Source of the DNA: Candidatus Stercoripulliclostridium pullicola
GTDB lineage: Bacteria; Bacillota; Clostridia; Christensenellales; DTU072
DNA length: 14,028 bases
Assembly (NCBI GenBank): GCA_017694145.1
Contig: JADINF010000048.1
Location: forward strand, 1-14,028
Direction: 5' to 3'
This document shows positions 1 to 6,756 of this stretch, piece after piece; position 1 is the first letter of the stretch, and each line of letters opens with the position of its first letter. The position numbers and the translations under genes are program-made. The notes beneath the pieces are model-generated. The model did no database searches and had not been told where the DNA came from. It saw only the letters and a program-made list of their open reading frames with translations.

Positions 1-144
1 CTCTCGCGCCGCATGGCGCGAGGCGGCCGCAAGTTTGCGCCGCAACGCGGAGCAAACCTGACGAGCTGAACGAACCGCATATAATCACACAGTCCCCGTA
101 AACAAACGAAAAAGCACATACAAGCACAGATTTGAGCGAGTGGT
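1..144. repeat. Structured intergenic repeat, copy 1
   Basis: First copy of a repeat that recurs at 176-319 with roughly 90% identity by eye, giving a period of 175 bp. It holds two hairpins. The first is ctcgcgcc/ggcgcgag with a 4-base loop (3-22). The second is gtttgcgccgc/gcggagcaaac (about 33-57) with one mismatch. A hairpin-free tail ends in tttgagcgagtggt. The window starts exactly at the left edge of this copy, so this may be a contig end placed in a repeat. Bases 145-175 are a unique spacer. No coding frame is convincing here. Confidence 0.8.
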
Positions 145-175
145 CCCGTCACGGTATCCTTAAACGGTCCGCGGT

Positions 176-319
176 CTCTCGCGCCGCAGGGCGCGAGGCG
201 GCCGCAAGTTTGCTCCGCAGAGCGGAGCAAACCTGACGAGCTAAACGCAGAGCACATACAATCACAGTCCCCGTAAACAAACGAAAAAGCATATACAAGC
301 ACAAATTTGAGCGAGTGGT
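176..319. repeat. Structured intergenic repeat, copy 2
   Basis: Second copy of the repeat at 1-144. It keeps the same two hairpins: ctcgcgcc/ggcgcgag with loop gcag, and a perfect 11-bp stem gtttgctccgc/gcggagcaaac with loop aga. The second stem has base changes relative to copy 1 and pairs better here, so the structure is kept while the sequence drifts. Homology to copy 1 stops at about 319, just before the broken reading frame at 329-577. Confidence 0.8.
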
Positions 320-328
320 TTCGTTTGA

Positions 329-577
329 AAGTTAACAGCGGCGTACGGAAAGGATAATGACAAGTGTATATTATCTAAATATATATCTGACGGAAGTAAC
401 GATCCCGTCAAGTTTTTTACGGAAGATAAAGAAAACTTTTATCTGTCCGTATATCCGATAGTATGGTCTTGAGATTCAAATAAATGGGGTGTGGTGTTTA
501 GCAATTCCTTTGATTTACAGCTTACCTATGAACTGTTGCCGGACAACGAAGTAAAGATCTACGAAACGGAAAATTAA
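329..577 (+). pseudogene. Remnant of an unknown gene, broken by an in-frame stop
   Basis: One frame reads through as protein-like sequence (KFFTEDKENFYLSVYPIVWS, a TGA at 470-472, then DSNKWGVVFSNSFDLQLTY and a tail ending VKIYETEN) to a TAA at 575-577. No start codon with a ribosome binding site is visible. The frame is closed upstream by a TGA at 326-328, right where the repeat ends. I read this as the 3' end of a gene cut off by the repeat and then damaged. The family is not recognised. It could also be chance coding-like sequence, but mixed hydrophobic and charged residues with few rare codons argue for real descent. The rest of 578-679 holds nothing I can name. Confidence 0.4.
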
Positions 578-679
578 ATATAAAAGAATATAAATAAAAA
601 TTAAGTTACCGAAAGCTTTGCAAAATCATGTATACGATATGCTTGTTTTCGCGTATAAGATTCGATTTACGGCGGACTT

Positions 680-886
680 CTACCAGTCCTTGAGCCCTAA
701 AAGATAGTCCGAGGATACCTCCAGAACTTCAGCCATTTTGTAAATATACGAGGCTTTGGGCTCGTTCACGCCGCGCTCCCAGTAATCCACCGCTTTTTGA
801 CTCACGCCGATAGCGGCGCCCAGTTGCGCCTGACTCATGCCTTTTTCTTGTCGAAGTTCCTTTATTCTCGAAGCGATAACGAACAT
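680..886 (-). CDS. Small XRE-family (Cro/cI-type) transcriptional repressor
   Basis: A 68-residue protein that is almost only a helix-turn-helix domain. Residues 7-38 read as helices 1-3 (SRIKELRQEKGMSQAQLG, then VSQKAVDYWERG), and the tail SSDYLLGL is typical of small stand-alone XRE regulators in Bacillota. It has no sensor domain. It is divergent from the lipoprotein gene at 968, with 81 bp between the two start codons. That gap holds two copies of the inverted repeat AGAAG-N4-CTTCT, the likely operators. No Shine-Dalgarno is seen. A TAAAAT hexamer ends six bases before the ATG, which suggests leaderless mRNA. Likely role: represses itself and the lipoprotein. The inducer is unknown. No clear terminator follows. 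Confidence 0.9.
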   Translation of the reverse strand: MFVIASRIKELRQEKGMSQAQLGAAIGVSQKAVDYWERGVNEPKASYIYKMAEVLEVSSDYLLGLKDW

Positions 887-892
887 GCTTCA

Positions 893-898
893 ATTTTA
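893..898 (-). promoter_or_regulatory. -10 hexamer of the XRE gene, predicting a leaderless transcript
   Basis: On the minus strand TAAAAT is followed by six bases (TGAAGC) and then the ATG, so the expected transcription start falls at or next to the start codon. No good -35 hexamer is seen 16-18 bases upstream. The left operator (898-911) overlaps this hexamer by one base and fills the spacer, which would give autorepression. Confidence 0.5.
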
Positions 899-911
899 GA
901 AGAAAACTTCT
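898..911. promoter_or_regulatory. Operator O1, AGAAG-N4-CTTCT
   Basis: Inverted repeat agaag-aaaa-cttct, with 6-bp arms if the flanking t897/a912 pair is included. The same 14 bases recur exactly at 927-940, 29 bp away centre to centre (nearly three helical turns). This copy sits next to the XRE gene's -10 and is the likely autoregulatory site. Confidence 0.7.
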
Positions 912-919
912 ATAGAATA

Positions 920-948
920 TTGACAAAGAAGAAAACTTCTTATACAAT
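920..948 (+). promoter_or_regulatory. Promoter of the 968 lipoprotein gene with operator O2 in its spacer
   Basis: TTGACA at 920-925 and TACAAT at 943-948 with a 17-bp spacer. The second AGAAG-N4-CTTCT palindrome (927-940) lies wholly inside that spacer, so a bound repressor would block RNA polymerase directly. The transcript would start near 955. The ribosome binding site aggagg (955-960) then lies at or very near the 5' end, so the leader is very short. Confidence 0.75.
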
Positions 949-967
949 TTCCGTAGGAGGAATAACA

Positions 968-1567
968 ATGAAAAAATTATCTGTAATTTTGACGATCGCG
1001 ATCTTTATCGCGATGAGTTTTGCGCTTTCCGCTTGCAACAGCGTTACGAAAATCGACGATTTCAGGGAGAAGCTCGAAACAGCCGAAAGCCTCGAGTTCT
1101 CCGTTTCGATGGAAGCATTGGATATGGAGTATTCGTATACGATGAAGATCGACGGCGACAAAGCCTATTACGTCGATTCCGAAACGGAGCCGTACTATAC
1201 CGAGCTCAAAGATGACGGATACCTTTATACCTATACGAAGACCGCCGACGGCTGGGTAAGCGATTACGGAAGATACGTTCCGGAAACCTCCGAAGACGCC
1301 GATCCTTTGGCGGGATATGCCGTCGAAGAGCTTTTCAACGGGAAGAACTACGAATATTCGCGCGAATATAAGGTATATATGGCGAGAAGCGACGCCGATA
1401 TTTCTTTCGGCGGAATAGAACTCAGGAAGATAGAGCTTACCCTCAAAGGCGGTAACTGCACGATCAGCGCTTCAACTACCGTGGAGGGGGTGCCCGCCAA
1501 AGTGGAGATGGTATTCAAGAATATCGATTCCACCGTGGTCACTATCCCGGAAACCGTTATAAGGTAA
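968..1567 (+). CDS. Putative lipoprotein, possibly LolA/LppX-like
   Basis: 199 residues. The start at 968 is chosen over an upstream in-frame ATG at 797 because it has aggagg eight bases before it and begins a proper lipoprotein signal: MKK, a hydrophobic run (residues 5-19) and the lipobox LSAC with the lipidated Cys at 23. The longer frame would overlap the divergent XRE gene and its operators. The mature part is rich in Tyr and acidic residues and in alternating beta-strand patterns (SLEFSVSMEALDMEYSYTMK, KAYYVD, YLYTYTK), with no known catalytic motif. The pattern resembles one-domain LolA/LppX-like beta-sheet lipoproteins, but that is a shape-based guess. It should sit on the outer face of the membrane. 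Expression is likely controlled by the divergent XRE repressor. Confidence 0.85.
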   Translation: MKKLSVILTIAIFIAMSFALSACNSVTKIDDFREKLETAESLEFSVSMEALDMEYSYTMKIDGDKAYYVDSETEPYYTELKDDGYLYTYTKTADGWVSDYGRYVPETSEDADPLAGYAVEELFNGKNYEYSREYKVYMARSDADISFGGIELRKIELTLKGGNCTISASTTVEGVPAKVEMVFKNIDSTVVTIPETVIR

Positions 1568-1592
1568 CCCGAATCGCCTATTCCGATTTTAC

Positions 1593-1620
1593 AGCCCGCC
1601 GTAAAAAGGCGGGCTTTTTA
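1593..1620 (+). terminator. Rho-independent terminator
   Basis: Stem agcccgcc/ggcgggct (8 bp) with loop gtaaaaa, followed by a run of T. It ends the 968 lipoprotein transcript 25 bases after the stop codon. Confidence 0.9.
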
Positions 1621-1653
1621 TATGCCCGTATACGGCATGCGCAAAGCGCGGTA

Positions 1654-1682
1654 TTGACACCGGGAAGCACCTTTTATATAAT
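1654..1682 (+). promoter_or_regulatory. Consensus sigma-A promoter
   Basis: TTGACA (1654-1659), 17-bp spacer, TATAAT (1677-1682): a perfect match to the vegetative consensus. It drives the chimeric ORF at 1703. The start point near 1689 leaves a leader of about 14 bases. This was probably the promoter of the original amidohydrolase gene. Confidence 0.85.
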
Positions 1683-1702
1683 TAGAAAACAAGAGGTGCG
1701 CG

Positions 1703-2299
1703 GTGAAAACATTATTTAAGAACGGCTTTATCATAGACGGCAGCGGAGAAAAGGGATTCTACGGCGACGTGCTCGTCGAGGGCGAGAACGTGAGAGTGAA
1801 TCTTGCGGTAATGCAATATTTCAGCGGTAATACGGCAATAAGCGTGTTTGAAAGTATGACCGAATGCGACGGATACAAAGCCTTTGCGGACGAGCCGTAT
1901 AAAGCTTTCTATACTACGGGGACTGCGCGCGCGACCGTATCGGTGAACGCGGACGGTTCGATAGCATTCTACAGGGACGGCGTGAAGGTACTGGAATACG
2001 GCGCGGATACCGAATTCGATTACGCGCTGACGAACGTGGGAGAGTTCGCGCAAAAGCTTATCGAGGAATTGCGCGCGGGCACGTTGAGAATGTGTATAGA
2101 CGTCGAAAACGTAGTGATAGCGGCGCCGATAACGGACGGCGTTATACCTAAATATACGGTTACGGCGGAGAGAAGCAACGAGGAAGCGAAATATATTCAA
2201 TACGCTCTCACGGGCGTTGCCGCCACGCTTCTTTTGATAGCGGTGGCGCTCGCCGCGGGAGCGGCGATCGCAGCGATAAAACGGAAACGCCGCGGATAA
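1703..2299 (+). pseudogene. Chimeric ORF: D-aminoacylase-like N-terminus fused to a membrane-anchored C-terminus
   Basis: 198 residues from a GTG start with agaggtg just upstream. Residues 1-30 (LFKNGFIIDGSG, then GDVLVEGENV) match the first strands of amidohydrolases of the N-acyl-D-amino-acid deacylase type, proteins of about 500 residues. From residue 31 the sequence is unrelated. It becomes beta-rich (NADGSIAFYRDGVKVLEY, reminiscent of LamG/concanavalin-like domains) and ends in a membrane span (about 168-190) with a KRKRRG tail, the layout of the end of a surface-exposed membrane protein. It has no metal ligands of a deacylase and no signal peptide, so neither half should work as usual. 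The frame is intact across the junction near 1785-1800. A deletion fusing two genes, or an assembly error, explains it. After the stop, 2300-2451 holds nothing I can identify. Confidence 0.7.
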
Positions 2300-2451
2300 C
2301 CGGAAAGCTTCGTAAGTATTTGATACCGAGAATATGGGTGTTTGTTTACGGCAGACGGTTGTAGCGGTAAATACTGGCGCAAGTCCGATTCGTGATCCGT
2401 GTACGAAGGCGTATACCGTTAACGGCAAAGGTCTTATCTCCGTAAATAAAT

Positions 2452-2480
2452 CGAAAAGCGCTCGTTACGAGCGCTTTTCG
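2452..2480. terminator. Bidirectional terminator
   Basis: Perfect 13-bp stem cgaaaagcgctcg/cgagcgcttttcg with loop tta. It lies between two convergent genes. The minus-strand side has tttt followed by a T-rich stretch, so it ends the XRE gene at 2491-2691. The plus-strand side has tttt inside the stem and would end the chimeric ORF transcript. Confidence 0.8.
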
Positions 2481-2490
2481 CGTGTTAAAG

Positions 2491-2691
2491 TCAATCGGTA
2501 AGTCCGAGAATGTAGTCCGTCGTTTCGTCGAAAAATTTTGCTAGGCTTATTATCGCCGACGAGGAAGGCTCGGTCTTGCCGAGTTCCCATTTGGCTACGG
2601 CGGACTGGCTTAAATGCAGTTCCTTTGCAAGCTGCATCTGGCTCAGATTGCGAGATATGCGTAATTCGCGCAAACGATCTTTGAATTCCAT
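2491..2691 (-). CDS. Small XRE-family transcriptional repressor, second copy type
   Basis: 66 residues, again a bare helix-turn-helix domain: FKDRLRELRISRNLSQMQLA, then LSQSAVAKWELG and the tail TTDYILGL. It shares the family layout with the XRE protein at 680-886 but the recognition helix region differs (SQSAVAKWE against SQKAVDYWE), in line with the different palindromes at the two loci. It is divergent from the BspA-like lipoprotein gene, 207 bp between start codons. There is no Shine-Dalgarno. TATAAT ends six bases before the ATG, predicting a leaderless mRNA. Likely role: represses itself and the LRR lipoprotein gene. Confidence 0.9.
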   Translation of the reverse strand: MEFKDRLRELRISRNLSQMQLAKELHLSQSAVAKWELGKTEPSSSAIISLAKFFDETTDYILGLTD

Positions 2692-2697
2692 ATCACG

Positions 2698-2703
2698 ATT
2701 ATA
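2698..2703 (-). promoter_or_regulatory. -10 hexamer of the second XRE gene, predicting a leaderless transcript
   Basis: TATAAT on the minus strand, then six bases (CGTGAT), then ATG: exactly the same spacing as at the first XRE gene. The -35 is not clear. The left operator (2712-2727) covers the spacer and -35 positions. Confidence 0.55.
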
Positions 2704-2711
2704 GCCGTTTC

Positions 2712-2727
2712 AAGTCTTAAAGTACTT
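2712..2727. promoter_or_regulatory. Operator-like site, imperfect copy
   Basis: aagtcttaaagtactt, an imperfect relative of the perfect palindrome at 2731-2746; the outer arms AAGT/ACTT pair. It lies over the spacer and -35 positions of the XRE gene's own promoter, so it is the likely autoregulatory site. Centre-to-centre distance to the second site is 19 bp. Confidence 0.55.
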
Positions 2728-2754
2728 GACAAGTCTTATAAGACTTAATATGAT
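2726..2754 (+). promoter_or_regulatory. Promoter of the LRR lipoprotein gene with a palindromic operator in its spacer
   Basis: TTGACA (2726-2731), 17-bp spacer, TATGAT (2749-2754). The perfect 16-bp palindrome aagtcttataagactt (2731-2746) starts on the last base of the -35 and fills the spacer. The start point near 2761 leaves a leader of about 138 bases. A 7-bp hairpin gtctgcg/cgcagac is seen at 2851-2871 in the leader, of unknown meaning. Confidence 0.75.
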
Positions 2755-2898
2755 TTAATTGAGGTTTACAACCGTCAATATATATGTTACCATATAATAA
2801 AAGGGAATAATTGGCGGCAAAACGGTGATTTCATTCTGACCGAAACGATAGTCTGCGTTCGCCGCGCAGACCGGACCGATTGATTGTGAGGAGTAATT

Positions 2899-5800
2899 AT
2901 GAAAAAAAATTTATTTTTGATTTTATGTTCGGCATTTATAGCAATTGCTCTTATCGTTACATTGATCGCTTGTAATGACATTACTTCGGAGCCTAGCGAT
3001 GACGTTTCCGATGACGCTAACGTCAAACCGGGGGATAATAACGTAATGCCGGAAGAATCCGAGTTGCGTTACCGTACCGATACGGACGGTAAGGGCGTAA
3101 CCGTTATCGGTTATTCCGATAATATCGGGATGGAATTGGTAATTCCCGACGCCTATAACGGTTTACCAGTGACCGCCATAGGCGAAAACGCTTTCCGAGA
3201 TTGCCGCGATGTGATCTCGATTACAATACCCGATTCGGTCGACATGATCTATTCCGAGGCATTCGCCGGCTGTACACAACTTAATGAGATTACTTTAAGC
3301 AAAAACGTCGAGCACTTTGCGCAAAACGCTTTTTTAGATTGCGACAAGCTCGAAACCGTATATTATAGCGGTAGCGCGGAGGATTGGTGCGGTATATATT
3401 TTCAGAACGCGAACGCCAATCCTTTGAATTATGCGGATATTTTATACGCTAACGGTAGCAAATTAACGGATCTGGAAATTTCGGGCGGAACGCGCGTCAT
3501 AAAAGATTACGCTTTTGCGGGATACGATGGTTTGCGTTCCTTAACGATCGAAACCGATTTGGACGAGATAGGCGAACGCGTTTTCAACGGCTGTACTAAT
3601 ATCGAGAGCGTTAAGATAAGCGGCTATATTACAGAAAGCGGATTCGATATATTCGGCGGGTGCGTCAATATCAAAGAAATTGAGATGTCGGTTAAAGCAT
3701 GGAACGATCTGTTTTCGTTGAGGCTTGAAAAACTGGAAAAGGTAGTCTTTACCGGCGGCGAAGCCGTAAGCGTAGGGATGTTCAAAATGTATCCCGAACT
3801 CGAAGTCGTGATTTTGTGTGATTCGATTAAAAGCATCGGCGTTTCTGCATTCGAAAAATGTAGCTCGCTCAAGGAAGTGCGTTTCGGTAACTCGTTAAAC
3901 TACATAGGCGATTCCGCGTTCGAGGGATGCGAGAATCTCGGTAATATCGTTATTCCGGACAGCGTGCACACTATAGGCGACAGGGCATTTTACGGTAGCG
4001 GCGCGCCTTCGATCAAGATAGGCAACGGCGTGAACACTATAGGCGCGTATACGTTTGCGGCCAACGATCGATTGGCGTTATTGGAAATACCCGCTTCCGT
4101 AACCCAAATAAGTGATGGCGCTTTTAACGGATGTACTCAAATTGTAGAAATTTTCAATAGGAGCGCGCTCGATATTGTTGCCGGCACCGGAGATAACGGT
4201 AAAGTTGCGCTGTACGCAAAACACGTATACAGCGAAGAAGGCGGCTCGTACTTTTCTTTCAAAGACGATTACGGTTTTTATTATGACGGTACGGACGCAT
4301 ATCTTATAAATTACTGTGGTGACAGAACGGAATTGGTTTTGCCTTCCGGATTTACCGCGTCCGACGGAACCGAAATAAATTCGTATAAGATCTATAATTA
4401 TGCGTTCAGAAGATCGGACGAGCTCACATACGTTTCCGTTCCCGATTGCGTAACGGAAATAGGCGTCGGAGCCTTCAGCTTTTGTGAAAATCTTTCGGTC
4501 GTAAGACTCGGCAACGGAATAAGCGCTATTAAACAGAAGCTGTTTGACGGTTGTCAGAAGCTTACCGTCATGGTGATACCGTCGAGCGTAACCGTCATAG
4601 AGAGCGATGCTTTCAGAAATTGCGATAATTTGGCTTCCGTAACGATACCCGATTCGGTGAACGTAATCGAATCGCAAGCTTTTTCTTCATGCGATAAACT
4701 TCCGAAAACAGAGAACGGCGTTCAATATGTGGACAAATGGGCGATATCCTGCGACGACGATATAACTCAGCTTACGTTGCGCAACGATACCGTAGGGATA
4801 GCAGGAGGGGCTTTCTCATCGAAAGTTAATTTGATTTCGGTTGTCATACCGGATTCCGTGAAATACCTCGGTGAATACGCTATTGCGTCTTGCGCCGGGC
4901 TCACTTCCGTGACCGTCGGGAGTAACGTCGAAAGTATCGGCACTACCGCTTTTTACAAGTGCTATAAACTCGTGGAAGTATATAACAAGAGTTCTCTGAA
5001 TATCGTTAAGGATACTTCCAACGGATACGTAGGATATTATGCCGAAAATATTTATACCGAAGAGGGCGGCTCCCGTATCACGGATACAGCGGACGGTTAT
5101 CGTTTCTATTTCGACGGCTCTGACGGTCGGTTGCTCGGTTACTTCGGCGAGGAAACGGAGCTGACTTTACCTTCCGGCTTTACCGCGTACGACGGAACGG
5201 CAGTTGATACGTACGGCGTTTACGAAAGAGCGTTCTCCAATAAACAAACCATGGCCTCGATTACGATACCCGCAAATGTAACGAGCTTCGGCACATACGC
5301 TTTTTACGGTTGCAATAATCTCGCCGTTATCCGTTACGAAGGAAGCGTTGCCGATTGGTGCAGAATATATTTCGAAGATTATGATGCGAATCCTATCTCG
5401 GCTGACTGTGAATTTTATATTTCCGGAGAGCTTATCGCCGATCTTGTCATTCCCGACGACGTAACGAGCATAGGGATGTATGCCTTCTACGGTTACTTGC
5501 GTTTAAGTAAATTGACCTTATGCGCCGGATTAAGTATCATAGGGGAAAAGGCTTTCTACAATTGCCGTAAAATTACGGAAATATTTAATAAAAGCGCATT
5601 GGAGATAGTCGCGGGTACCAAGACGCACGGATACGTCGCTTATTACGCGAAGAACGTGTATACCGAGGACGGCAATCCCACGTATACCGATACCGCGGAC
5701 GGTTATCGTTTTCAGTACTACGGAACGAACGGCTATCTTGTGACATATTACGGCTCGGAAGGAGATATTACGTTACCGTCCTATTTTATCGCGCCCGACG

Positions 5801-6519
5801 GTACGCAAGTAAATTCCTATGAAATAAATGCGTATGCGTTTGCTTATAACGAGTTATTGACTTCGGTAGTTATACCCGATTGCGTTACGGGTATAGGGGA
5901 AGGCGCGTTCTACCATTGTAAAAACTTATCTTCTTTGACCGTCGGCAAAGGAGTCGCCGACATAGGCGCACAAGCTTTTAACGGTTGCGGTGCGCTTACG
6001 GAAATCGAATATAACGCCGTTGATTTGGAAAAATATGTAATGTCTAATTGGCCTTTCTTCGGTGCCGGTATTGACGGAAATGGTTTAACTGTCACATTCG
6101 GCGACAGCGTGGAGAGTATACCTTACGGCTTGATGGGAAGATGTTTAGGTCTTACTACCGTTATCATATCCGATAACGTAAAGAGTATAGGCAATTATGC
6201 GTTTGAGAGTTGTATTAATCTGACTGTCGTGACGATAGGAAGCGGCGTAACGAGTATCGGGAGGAGCGCCTTCGAGTTTTGCGAAAGGCTACGCTCCGTC
6301 GTTATTCCCGCAAGCGTGACATCGATCGGGCAACACGCATTCAACGCATGCAGTTTAAGCGAAATTATTTTCGAGGGCACCGATGGCTGGCAGGCGTCGA
6401 CATCGAGCTCGTTTGTGGATTATACTACGCTCGCGAGCGCGGATCTCGCGAACACGTCCACCGCGGCTACTTATCTCAATTTAACGTACTGCGCTTATTA
6501 CTGGCGCAAGGTAAAGTAG
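2899..6519 (+). CDS. BspA-like leucine-rich-repeat (LRR_5) surface lipoprotein
   Basis: 1206 residues with aggag five bases before the ATG. A lipoprotein signal ends at LIAC (Cys 25). An acidic linker to about residue 50 is followed by LRR_5 repeats through almost the whole length (pattern IPDSVtsIGeyAFygCxxLtsV, about 23 residues each). The array is broken by three kinds of insert. One is a W-C insert (GSAEDWCGIYF near 158-168 and GSVADWCRIYF near 815-825). One is a WAISC insert near 605-640. The third is a larger beta module beginning xEIFNKSALxIV and running through YAKNVYTEDG and LPSGFTAxDGT, at about 416, 692 and 893. No sortase motif or C-terminal span is seen, so lipid anchoring is the only attachment. 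BspA-type proteins bind host or bacterial surface molecules, but a ligand cannot be read from sequence. Codon use is more AT-rich than in the genes from 7849 on. Confidence 0.92.
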   Translation: MKKNLFLILCSAFIAIALIVTLIACNDITSEPSDDVSDDANVKPGDNNVMPEESELRYRTDTDGKGVTVIGYSDNIGMELVIPDAYNGLPVTAIGENAFRDCRDVISITIPDSVDMIYSEAFAGCTQLNEITLSKNVEHFAQNAFLDCDKLETVYYSGSAEDWCGIYFQNANANPLNYADILYANGSKLTDLEISGGTRVIKDYAFAGYDGLRSLTIETDLDEIGERVFNGCTNIESVKISGYITESGFDIFGGCVNIKEIEMSVKAWNDLFSLRLEKLEKVVFTGGEAVSVGMFKMYPELEVVILCDSIKSIGVSAFEKCSSLKEVRFGNSLNYIGDSAFEGCENLGNIVIPDSVHTIGDRAFYGSGAPSIKIGNGVNTIGAYTFAANDRLALLEIPASVTQISDGAFNGCTQIVEIFNRSALDIVAGTGDNGKVALYAKHVYSEEGGSYFSFKDDYGFYYDGTDAYLINYCGDRTELVLPSGFTASDGTEINSYKIYNYAFRRSDELTYVSVPDCVTEIGVGAFSFCENLSVVRLGNGISAIKQKLFDGCQKLTVMVIPSSVTVIESDAFRNCDNLASVTIPDSVNVIESQAFSSCDKLPKTENGVQYVDKWAISCDDDITQLTLRNDTVGIAGGAFSSKVNLISVVIPDSVKYLGEYAIASCAGLTSVTVGSNVESIGTTAFYKCYKLVEVYNKSSLNIVKDTSNGYVGYYAENIYTEEGGSRITDTADGYRFYFDGSDGRLLGYFGEETELTLPSGFTAYDGTAVDTYGVYERAFSNKQTMASITIPANVTSFGTYAFYGCNNLAVIRYEGSVADWCRIYFEDYDANPISADCEFYISGELIADLVIPDDVTSIGMYAFYGYLRLSKLTLCAGLSIIGEKAFYNCRKITEIFNKSALEIVAGTKTHGYVAYYAKNVYTEDGNPTYTDTADGYRFQYYGTNGYLVTYYGSEGDITLPSYFIAPDGTQVNSYEINAYAFAYNELLTSVVIPDCVTGIGEGAFYHCKNLSSLTVGKGVADIGAQAFNGCGALTEIEYNAVDLEKYVMSNWPFFGAGIDGNGLTVTFGDSVESIPYGLMGRCLGLTTVIISDNVKSIGNYAFESCINLTVVTIGSGVTSIGRSAFEFCERLRSVVIPASVTSIGQHAFNACSLSEIIFEGTDGWQASTSSSFVDYTTLASADLANTSTAATYLNLTYCAYYWRKVK

Positions 6520-6549
6520 CGGGTAAAGGGAAAGCGTTACGAGTAACTG

Positions 6550-6580
6550 AAGCGCGGAGCTCAAAGCTCCGCGCTTGCTT
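6550..6580 (+). terminator. Probable terminator of the LRR lipoprotein gene
   Basis: Perfect 12-bp stem aagcgcggagct/agctccgcgctt with loop caa, 31 bases after the stop. The T-run after it is weak (gctt), so confidence is moderate. The remaining bases up to 6680 hold no gene. Confidence 0.65.
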
Positions 6581-6681
6581 ATGGAACTTAAATAAATGCG
6601 GATGCGGCTAAAGAATGTTTCCCGTCTCGGTGCTCGCAACAGATCAAAGACAGCCGCGGCGTATTTTTTTCGCGTTAGCGT

Positions 6682-6710
6682 TTGAAATTTGCGTCGAAAT
6701 GTATCATAAT
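6682..6710 (+). promoter_or_regulatory. Promoter of the phosphodiesterase gene
   Basis: TTGAAA (6682-6687), 17-bp spacer, CATAAT (6705-6710). The predicted start near 6717 lies in the left arm of the inverted repeat 6708-6740. Confidence 0.55.
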
Positions 6711-6740
6711 ATTATTGCAATACGTTTTGCAAATAATATT
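6708..6740. repeat. Inverted repeat over the start site of the phosphodiesterase transcript
   Basis: aatattattgcaa (6708-6720) and ttgcaaataatatt (6727-6740) are reverse complements apart from one bulged base, with a 6-base gap. It begins in the -10 and ends 16 bases before the ATG. It could be an operator for a dimeric repressor or an RNA hairpin near the ribosome binding site. Confidence 0.6.
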
Positions 6741-6756
6741 CGGAAAGTGATCTTGT

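Noticed and set aside
1..320. CRISPR array
   Set aside because: Only two copies, each about 144 bases long with a 31-base gap, no short repeats and no cas genes nearby.
797..967. Longer N-terminus of the lipoprotein gene from ATG 797
   Set aside because: It would run over the XRE gene and both operators. The start at 968 has a strong ribosome binding site and begins a proper lipoprotein signal.
1712..2428. Long minus-strand frame opposite the chimeric ORF
   Set aside because: It is rich in Arg, Tyr and His in the way antisense frames of GC-rich genes are, has no domain pattern, and overlaps a better-supported gene.
2315..2450. Short plus-strand frame after the chimeric ORF resembling a degraded protein
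   Set aside because: No start signal and no recognisable motif. It runs into the terminator hairpin, so the evidence is too weak to call a pseudogene.
2793..2798. Second promoter for the LRR lipoprotein gene (TATAAT at 2793-2798)
   Set aside because: No -35 at a usable distance; the nearest (TTTACA) would need a 22-bp spacer.
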